64,000 nucleotides of DNA from the NCBI RefSeq assembly GCF_021596505.1, contig NZ_PJIZ01000012.1:30611-94610 (forward strand), given 5' to 3'. The notes under the pieces are model-generated. The model did not search any database, was not told where the DNA came from, and saw only the letters and a list, made by a program, of their open reading frames with translations. Below are positions 56,984-64,000 of this stretch, piece after piece. Position 1 is the first letter of the stretch. The number at the start of each line of letters is the position of its first letter. Source of the DNA: Nostoc sp. CMAA1605. Its GTDB lineage: Bacteria; Cyanobacteriota; Cyanobacteriia; Cyanobacteriales; Nostocaceae. Both the position numbers and the translations under genes were made by a program.

Positions 56984-59900
56984 ATGCCCCGCCGTCAAGA
57001 CCTCCAGAAAATACTGTTATTAGGATCTGGCCCGATTGTGATTGGTCAAGCCTGTGAGTTTGACTATTCTGGAACTCAAGCCTGTAAAGCTTTGCGAGAG
57101 GAGGGTTATGAAGTGGTGCTGGTTAATTCCAACCCAGCAACTATCATGACTGACCCCGAAACAGCCGATCGCACTTACATTGAACCGCTAACGCCAGAAC
57201 TAGTAGCCAAAGTCATCGCTAAAGAGCGTCCAGACGCGCTGTTGCCAACAATGGGTGGACAGACAGCCCTGAATCTGGCGGTTGCTCTAGCGAAAAATGG
57301 CGTTTTAGAGCAATATAAAGTGGAATTAATCGGTGCGAAGTTAGACGCGATCGAAAAAGCCGAAGACCGGAAACTCTTCAATGATGCAATGGCGAAAATT
57401 GGGGTGAAAGTTTGCCCCAGTGGTACAGCCTCATCCTTAGAAGAAGCCAAAGCGATCGCCCAACGCATCGGCACCTATCCTTTAATTATCCGTCCAGCTT
57501 TCACTATGGGTGGTACGGGTGGTGGTATCGCCTACAACCAAGAAGAATTTGAGGAAATGGCACAAGTCGGGATTGATGCCAGTCCCGTTTCCCAAATTCT
57601 CATCGATCAATCCCTCCTGGGCTGGAAGGAATATGAACTAGAAGTCATGCGCGACTTAGCAGATAACGTAGTAATTATCTGTTCTATTGAAAACCTCGAC
57701 CCAATGGGGATTCACACCGGTGATTCCATCACCGTCGCCCCAGCCCAAACCCTCACCGATAAAGAATATCAACGGTTGCGGGATATGGCGATTAAAATCA
57801 TCCGCGAGATTGGGGTAGAAACTGGTGGTTCTAATATTCAATTTGCCGTTAACCCAGTGGATGGGGATGTCGTTGTCATTGAAATGAATCCCCGTGTGTC
57901 TCGCAGTTCCGCCTTGGCTTCTAAAGCTACAGGTTTCCCAATTGCCAAAATGGCGGCAAAGTTGGCTGTGGGTTACAGCTTGGATGAAATTAAAAACGAC
58001 ATCACCAAAAAAACCCCAGCTTCCTTTGAACCGACAATTGACTACGTTGTTACTAAAGTTCCCCGCTTCGCCTTTGAGAAATTCCCTGGTTCTGAACCCG
58101 TACTTACTACCCAAATGAAATCCGTCGGTGAGGCGATGGCGATTGGGCGGACTTTTAACGAATCCTTCCAAAAAGCTTTGCGTTCTCTCGAAACTGGACG
58201 CGCCGGCTGGGGTTGTGACAAAGCCGAAAAACTACCCAGTGGCGAACAAATCCGCGCCTTGTTACGCACACCCAACCCCGATCGCATTTTTGCCTTGCGT
58301 CATGCTTTACAGTTGGGGATTACCAGTGAGGAAATCTACGAACTCACAGGAATTGACCCTTGGTTCTTAGATAAAATGCAGCAAATTTTAGAGGTGGAAA
58401 AATTCCTGAAGCGGACACCCCTCAAGCAGTTGACTAAAGAGCAAATGTATGCTGTCAAGCGCGATGGATTTAGCGATCGCCAAATTGCTTTCGCCACCAA
58501 AACCACCGAAGACGAAGTGCGCGCCTATCGTCAAGAATTAGGAGTCATTCCCGTTTACAAAACCGTCGATACCTGTGCGGCAGAGTTTGAAGCCTTTACA
58601 CCTTATTACTATTCCACCTACGAATCAGAAACCGAAGTCCTACCCGCCAACAAACCCAAAGTCATGATTTTGGGAGGTGGCCCCAACCGCATCGGCCAGG
58701 GAATTGAATTTGATTATTGTTGCTGTCATGCTGCCTATGCCTTGAAGGGTGCAGGCTATGAAACAATTATGGTCAACTCCAACCCTGAGACAGTTTCCAC
58801 AGATTACGATACCAGCGATCGCCTGTACTTTGAACCGTTAACCAAAGAAGATGTCCTCAACATCATCGAAGCAGAAAACCCAGTTGGAATCATCGTCCAA
58901 TTCGGTGGACAAACGCCGTTAAAGTTAGCATTACCACTCCAACAAGCACTCAGCACTCAGCACTCAATACTCAGCACTCAAATTTGGGGAACATCCCCCG
59001 ATTCTATCGACACCGCCGAAGACCGCGAACGGTTTGAGCAGATTTTAAAACAATTAAATATTGCTCAACCACCCAATGGAATTGCCCGCAGTTATGAAGA
59101 CGCGTTAATTGTGGCGAAACGCATCGGCTACCCTGTGGTAGTACGTCCTAGTTATGTATTGGGGGACGGGCGATGGAAATCGTCTACTCAGATTCAGAAC
59201 TAGAACGTTATATGACCTTTGCGGTACAGGTAGAGCCAGACCATCCCATCTTAATTGATAAGTTCCTCGAAAACGCCATTGAAGTTGACGTAGATGCGAT
59301 CGCTGACCATACCGGACGGGTAGTTATTGGTGGCATCATGGAACACATCGAACAGGCGGGAATCCACTCAGGAGACTCGGCTTGTTCTCTGCCGTCAATT
59401 TCCCTGCCGCCAGCCGTGTTAAATCAAATCCGCACTTGGACTATTCAACTAGCACAAGCACTTTCTGTAGTGGGTTTGATGAATATTCAGTTTGCTGTCC
59501 TTGGTGCTAGTAGTTATTCTCCCCAAGTGTATATTTTGGAAGCTAACCCCCGCGCTTCTCGGACAGTACCTTTTGTTTCCAAAGCTACAGGTGTTCCCTT
59601 GGCGAAATTAGCATCTTTAGTCATGTCAGGGAAAACTTTAGAAGAACTGAACTTTACCCAAGAAGTCATTCCCCAGCACATCGCAGTTAAAGAAGCAGTC
59701 TTGCCCTTTAATAAATTCCCTGGAACTGATACAATATTAGGCCCAGAGATGCGCTCCACTGGTGAGGTAATGGGTATCGATAGCGATTTTGGTCGCGCCT
59801 TCGCCAAAGCAGAATTAGGTGCTGGAGAGCGTTTGCCCCTCACAGGAACGGTGTTTGTCTCCATGAGCGATCGCGATAAAGCCGCCTCCGTTCCCGTAGT

Positions 59901-60237
59901 CAAAGAATTCATTGACTTAGGCTTCAAAGTTATGGCCACCTTCGGCACACGCCAAGTTTTAAAAGAGCATGGCTTAAATGTCGAGTTAGTCTTAAAACTA
60001 CATGAAGGTCGTCCCCACGTAGTTGATGCCATCAAGAATCAGAAAATCCAACTGATTATCAACACGCCATCTGGGGAAGAAGCCCAAACTGATGCTAGAT
60101 TAATCCGCCGCACAGGTTTAGCCTACAAAATCCCCATCATCACCACCATCGCCGGTGCAAAGGCCACTGTTGCAGCCATCCGTTCCATGCAAAATACCAC
60201 CTTGGATGTAAAAGTTATCCAGGAATACTGCTCTTAA
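56984..60237 (+). CDS. carB: Carbamoyl-phosphate synthase large subunit, interrupted by a single-base frameshift
   Basis: Makes carbamoyl phosphate for arginine and pyrimidine synthesis. The N-terminal half is complete: [22 protein letters not shown], first ATP-grasp with [14 protein letters not shown]. The second half starts [21 protein letters not shown]. In [12 protein letters not shown] the frame breaks: the run of five G at 59161-59165 needs six for [11 protein letters not shown], which is found in the next frame (from 59173). With one G added the gene encodes 1084 residues through the regulatory domain ([14 protein letters not shown]). An STRR lies in frame at 58946-58981. CarB is normally essential, so a base-calling or assembly slip is likely. 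Confidence 0.93.
58946..58981 (+). repeat. STRR tract inside carB
   Basis: GCACTCA heptamers encode [13 protein letters not shown] between the second nucleotide-binding start and the second ATP-grasp domain. It adds about a dozen residues without breaking the frame. Confidence 0.85.
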
Positions 60238-60961
60238 TCAGAGGCAGGGGGCAGGGGGCAGGGGGCAGGGGGAAAGGTAGACAAGGTAGACAAGGGAGAC
60301 AAGGTAGAATTTCTTACCCAATCCCCAATCCCCAGTCCCCAATCCCCAATCCCCAATCCCCAATCCCCAATCCCCAATCCCCAATCCCCATCGAATCTAC
60401 ACAAAGCAGTATTTACAAGGAAAATTAAGTAATTATTATAGAAAAATAATTATGGTTTTTATTGAGATATTTTAACAAATATGAGGAAGTGATCACTCTC
60501 TGCGGAAACTTCACCAGCTAGTTCCAGTCAAAGTTAGCTAGAGTGTTCGGTCGTGAGGTTAAAGTAGCTGGCGGGTATTACCGTAATCGGGAAGTATCAC
60601 AACTATATGCTTGATTCAGGATGGAATGAGTTTTTTTACAGTGTACTATTTTGGTAGTACACTGAGAATGATTGATTTACCTATATCTTGATGCGTGCAG
60701 AAATTTATGATTACCAGTACCCAAAAACCTCTCATAAATGTTACAATTGTTAACAAATATTAGATACAAAGATTTTTGTATTCTCATTGTTTATCTAACC
60801 CTAGATACTTGTACAGGCCAGGAAATGACTGTAACTTCTAGCAGTTAAAGACCCAGTGAAGATTCCTATAGCAACTGAGATTTATCGGTTGCACAAATTG
60901 TAGAAAATAACAGACACCCCAGTTTAGCTGGGTAGTACCGGCAAAGAGCATCTATCAGTTA
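60238..60961. promoter_or_regulatory. Upstream region of the sigma factor gene with a long STRR
   Basis: GGGGCAG and AATCCCC heptamers fill 60243-60390, the longest STRR block in the window. Farther down a perfect palindrome CAGTGTACTA/TAGTACACTG with a 6-base loop lies at 60639-60664, a possible operator or terminator. A small hairpin CCCAG/CTGGG is at 60918-60932. The ATG follows directly. Confidence 0.5.
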
Positions 60962-61960
60962 ATGACCCTACCAACAAGTCCAACATTACCAAAGAGTAGC
61001 GCCATGAAGACCGCTCAGACAGCCACAGACCTCGTGCGGACTTACCTGCGTGAGATTGGCCGTGTACCACTCTTAACCCACGAGGAAGAAATTTGTTATG
61101 GCAAACAGGTACAACGTTCATCCGTGTTGCAGGAAGTGCGAGAGGAACTAGCAAATAAGTTAGGTCATGAGCCAAGCTTAGAAGAGTGGGCGCAAGCAGC
61201 ACAATTAGATATAGCAGAATTAAACGAAGCGATCGCCGAAGGTGAAATTGCTAAACGCAGGATGGTAGAAGCTAACTTGCGGCTAGTGGTGTCCGTTGCT
61301 AAGAAGTACATTAAACGCAACGTCGATTTATTGGACTTAATCCAAGAAGGTAGTATTGGAATGCAACGGGGTGTAGAGAAATTTGACCCCACCAAAGGGT
61401 ACAGATTTTCTACCTATGCTTATTGGTGGATTCGCCAAGCGATCACCAGAGCGATCGCCGAAAAAGCGCGGACTATCCGCCTACCTATTCATATTACTGA
61501 GAAACTTAACAAAATTAAAAAAGCACAGCGTCAGCTTTCACAAAGATTAGGACGCGCGCCTACAGCCTCAGAACTAGCGAGTGAATTGGATCTCACACCT
61601 AAGCAGGTAAGAGAATATTTAGAAAAAGCTCGCCTACCCTTATCTTTAGACTTACGGTTAGGAGATAACTACGACACCGAATTAGGAGAAATGCTAGAAG
61701 ATCCTGGCGCGTCTCCTGAAGAGTTCGTCATGCAGTCTTCTCTATCTAACGATTTAGAGCGACTGATGGAACAACTCACCCCCCAGCAAAGGGAAGTGAT
61801 CAAACTCCGCTTTGGCTTAATGGATGGACAAGCTTTAACACTGGCCAGAATCGGCGAGATTCTCAACATTAGTCGTGAACGAGTCCGACAAATCGAGAGA
61901 GAAGCCTTAACCAAGCTACGTAAATCTAAGACTAGTATGGATGAGTATTTGGCTAGTTAG
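60962..61960 (+). CDS. sigD: Group 2 sigma-70 factor (SigB/SigD type)
   Basis: 332 residues, no long region 1.1, so a non-essential group 2 sigma factor. Region 1.2 [21 protein letters not shown], region 2 [72 protein letters not shown] (recognition of -10), region 3 [21 protein letters not shown], and region 4 [27 protein letters not shown] (recognition of -35). The position after carB matches sigD (alr3810) of Anabaena PCC 7120 as I remember it; the letter is therefore an inference. A second ATG at 61004 is possible. Confidence 0.87.
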   Translation: MTLPTSPTLPKSSAMKTAQTATDLVRTYLREIGRVPLLTHEEEICYGKQVQRSSVLQEVREELANKLGHEPSLEEWAQAAQLDIAELNEAIAEGEIAKRRMVEANLRLVVSVAKKYIKRNVDLLDLIQEGSIGMQRGVEKFDPTKGYRFSTYAYWWIRQAITRAIAEKARTIRLPIHITEKLNKIKKAQRQLSQRLGRAPTASELASELDLTPKQVREYLEKARLPLSLDLRLGDNYDTELGEMLEDPGASPEEFVMQSSLSNDLERLMEQLTPQQREVIKLRFGLMDGQALTLARIGEILNISRERVRQIEREALTKLRKSKTSMDEYLAS

Positions 61961-62037
61961 TCATTAGTCATTAGATCAGTGATTGGGACTATTGAGGCTA
62001 AATACTACACTTCCAAGATACCCGTTATAGCCACACC

Positions 62038-62069
62038 AGTAGGGTGCGTCAATCCTGACGCACCCTACT
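62038..62069. terminator. Terminator-like hairpin between convergent genes
   Basis: A perfect 14-bp stem (AGTAGGGTGCGTCA / TGACGCACCCTACT) with loop ATCC. The GTAGGGTGCGTCA word is a widely dispersed cyanobacterial palindrome, so it may be both a repeat and a terminator. Confidence 0.6.
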
Positions 62070-62145
62070 AAACTATGCACCAGCAAAATATAGAAGAAAC
62101 ACTTTTTCTTCCCCTACACCCCCACACCCCTACATCCCTACACCC

Positions 62146-63609
62146 TTAATCCAATGGACGTAATTCGGCTTTAATCCGTTCACCTATCCTAATAGCTTCT
62201 CGCTTAACTTGCTCAGGGTTAAGTGTCAGCATTCTCCGTTTGTACATGAGCAGTTGTCCATTCACAATCACGCTATCTACATCGTCTGCTCTAGCTGCAT
62301 AAACTAAATGGGAGATGACATCGTAAAGAGGAGTTAGGTGTGCTTCCGTCAGATTGACTTGTAGTAAATCTGCTTGCATTCCTACTTTAATCGCACCAAT
62401 TTGATCTGCTAAACCCAAAGCTTCCGCCCCACCAAGGGTAGCCATACGTAAGACTGTTCTGGCTGGTAAAGCCGTGGGGTCAAGGGTTGTGCCTTTATGG
62501 ATAAGGGCAGTCAGACGAATTGCTTCCCACATATCTAAATCATTGTTAGACGCAGCACCATCAGTCCCTAAACCGACTTTTATTCCCGCCCTCACCATCG
62601 CCGGAACTGGTGCAAAGCCAGACGCAAGTTTCAAATTCGAGTCGGGATTGTGGATGACACCAATACCACGTTGCGCCATGAGATTGATTTCACTATTGCT
62701 CGGCCAAACTACGTGAGCAGCAAAGACTCGTGGTTCTAGGAAGCCAAGATTGTCCAGGTGTTTGACTGGAGTAGCATTGTATCGCTGCTGGATATCTTGG
62801 ACTTCGGTTTGTGTCTCCGCTAGGTGAATCGTCAATGGTACGTCATATTGACGAGCCGCTTGGATAGCTTGTGTGAGATGTGTTGGCGAGACAGTGTAAG
62901 GTGCATGGGGCGCGAGGGCTGGGATAATTCTAGAGTTTTTACCTTTCCAACGTTGCACGAAATTTACAGCTGCCGCAAAGGCATCATCCCAACCACGAAA
63001 CCCAGGACTGGGGAAATCTATAGCTGAAGGTGCAATGACAGCCCGCAAACCACATTGATCAACAACTTTGGCAGCAATATCCGGCTCAAAATACATATCA
63101 ACAAATGTTGTCGTACCGCCACGAATCATTTCCAAGCAAGCCAGTTGTTCACCAACACGAACGAAATTTTGGTCAACAAATCTGGCTTCGGCGGGGAAAA
63201 TATAATTTTGTAACCAATCTTCTAAGCTTAAATCATCAGCAAGACCGCGAAACAGCACCATTGCGGTATGAGAGTGACCATTTACCAGACCTGGCATGAC
63301 TACCATACCGTCACCTGGTAATATCTTGGCAGCTCGATAAGATGCCATAATGCGGTTTTTTGTATCTACAGCCACTATTTTGCCGTCTTTAATGGCGATC
63401 GCACCATTTTTAATTACGGGTTGGGCTTCATTCATGGTGACAATAAAATCACCATCAACGATCATTTCTACTGACTGTTTACCTCGATTCCCCCAGCGAT
63501 AATTACTCTGGGCGATCGCTACCTGACCGACAAAGGTAATAAAAACAGTACAGACAAAGAAAATTAATAGCCTATAGTATTTTCGAGGCTGGTGTTTCAC
63601 ACTATTCAT
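62146..63609 (-). CDS. Exported amidohydrolase (Atz/MtaD-like deaminase)
   Basis: 487 residues of the metal-dependent hydrolase superfamily. HxH metal ligands are in VNGHSHTAMVLFRGLADDLSLEDWL, further His in PHAPYTVS, HLAETQTEV and HVVWPS, and the catalytic Asp in GLGTDGAASNNDLDMWEA. This is the 5'-methylthioadenosine/S-adenosylhomocysteine or chlorohydrolase branch. Unusually, the N-terminus is a clear signal peptide (basic HQPRKYYR, hydrophobic LLIFFVCTVFITFVG, then QVAIAQS), so it should act in the periplasm. Substrate unknown. Confidence 0.88.
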   Translation of the reverse strand: MNSVKHQPRKYYRLLIFFVCTVFITFVGQVAIAQSNYRWGNRGKQSVEMIVDGDFIVTMNEAQPVIKNGAIAIKDGKIVAVDTKNRIMASYRAAKILPGDGMVVMPGLVNGHSHTAMVLFRGLADDLSLEDWLQNYIFPAEARFVDQNFVRVGEQLACLEMIRGGTTTFVDMYFEPDIAAKVVDQCGLRAVIAPSAIDFPSPGFRGWDDAFAAAVNFVQRWKGKNSRIIPALAPHAPYTVSPTHLTQAIQAARQYDVPLTIHLAETQTEVQDIQQRYNATPVKHLDNLGFLEPRVFAAHVVWPSNSEINLMAQRGIGVIHNPDSNLKLASGFAPVPAMVRAGIKVGLGTDGAASNNDLDMWEAIRLTALIHKGTTLDPTALPARTVLRMATLGGAEALGLADQIGAIKVGMQADLLQVNLTEAHLTPLYDVISHLVYAARADDVDSVIVNGQLLMYKRRMLTLNPEQVKREAIRIGERIKAELRPLD

Positions 63610-63900
63610 CCTCAGTATTTTTTCTTGCAGCCAAAAATACGTCTAATTCTTAACTAGGAATTAGTCAGTATTTTCGCTGATACTACTGCTAATACTGTTT
63701 GAGGCTAAAAATTTTAATCATCTTTTTCTAATTTGTTGCTTTTCTTACCAATAAAAAATAAGTAAGGCTGTAATCACAGGAATTTCAGCCCACATGGGCT
63801 TGTTAATTTATTTAAAATTGATACATACTACAAGGCAAAATCTGCATAGTGATAAGAAGTCAACTCGGTAAAGGCGATCGCTCACCATTCAACTACTGAT
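63610..63900. other. Divergent intergenic region
   Basis: Between the amidohydrolase and the last gene. It has a HIP1 site (63875-63882) and AT-rich DNA. No RNA gene seen. Confidence 0.4.
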
Positions 63901-64000
63901 ATGAATATGTACAATCAAAACACAACTCAATTACCTATACCCCCACACTTTCACCCTAATCAAGTAGGTACAGTTTGGCGTGTACCATACCAACAACGCG
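63901..64000 (+). CDS. Isochorismatase-like cysteine hydrolase, 3' partial
   Basis: The frame from the ATG at 63901 is open to the window end. The 33 residues visible include LPIPPHFHPNQVGTVWRVPY, which I recognise as the start of a cyanobacterial isochorismatase-family cysteine hydrolase. The catalytic residues lie beyond the edge, so the call rests on the N-terminus alone. Confidence 0.55.
   Translation, partial: MNMYNQNTTQLPIPPHFHPNQVGTVWRVPYQQR

Overview
The window comes from a filamentous, heterocyst-type cyanobacterium of the Nostoc/Anabaena/Trichormus group. The basis is a split RNA polymerase beta-prime (separate rpoC1 and rpoC2), abundant HIP1 octamers (GCGATCGC), many short tandemly repeated repeats (STRRs, mostly heptamers such as GGGGAYT, GTGCTGA and AATGACT), a CrtD-like carotenoid desaturase, and many proteins that look typically cyanobacterial. 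It is a chromosomal, mostly housekeeping region with a thin layer of small mobile elements.

Layout: 0-4.7 kb, an RND efflux pair (adaptor cut by the window edge, then the permease). 4.8-5.8 kb, a convergent family-2 glycosyltransferase. 6.3-10.5 kb, the translation/transcription block rplS, tRNA-Trp(CCA), secE, nusG, rplK, rplA, an L10-type leader, rplJ, rplL and a strong terminator. 10.6-14.3 kb, a 128-bp MITE-like element, then an HlyD-type fusion protein, an NAD(P)-binding SDR/NmrA-like protein and exonuclease III, all on the minus strand. 14.6-15.5 kb, a decayed reading frame. 15.5-25.5 kb, accessory genes: a zinc ribbon protein, a zinc dehydrogenase, secreted HEAT and TPR proteins, small conserved proteins, crtD-like, and IS4-family copy 1. 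25.6-38.7 kb, an M16 peptidase, a fructosamine-kinase-like protein, a repeat-rich membrane protein, Hsp33, a histidine kinase, small proteins, USP, hisD, rpsT and tatD. 39.0-49.2 kb, rpoB-rpoC1-rpoC2. 49.6-52.4 kb, a phosphonate/phosphite-type ABC transporter (D, C, E). 52.4-54.2 kb, a pile-up of small elements plus IS4-family copy 2. 54.2-64 kb, a thioredoxin-like 2Fe-2S protein, dps, carB, a group-2 sigma factor, an exported amidohydrolase, and the start of an isochorismatase-like gene.

The two most consequential oddities are single-base frameshifts in two genes that should be essential: rpoB (near 41274) and carB (near 59161-59165). Each looks like loss of exactly one G, and everything on both sides is intact, so sequence error is the first hypothesis to test. 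The most informative non-coding content is mobile or repeat DNA. There are two non-autonomous elements, one in two opposite copies with 3-bp target duplications and one of 128 bp with 17-bp inverted ends and a 10-bp duplication. Two 1322-bp IS4-family copies appear identical and both sit in or beside palindromes. STRRs lie inside coding sequence (M16 peptidase, carB) and at both junctions of the rpo operon, including over the rpoC2 start codon. No CRISPR array, rRNA operon, phage or obvious defence system was seen. I did not find a clear new multi-gene system; the best undescribed candidates are the small elements and a 32-codon ORF with a strong ribosome binding site upstream of rpoB.
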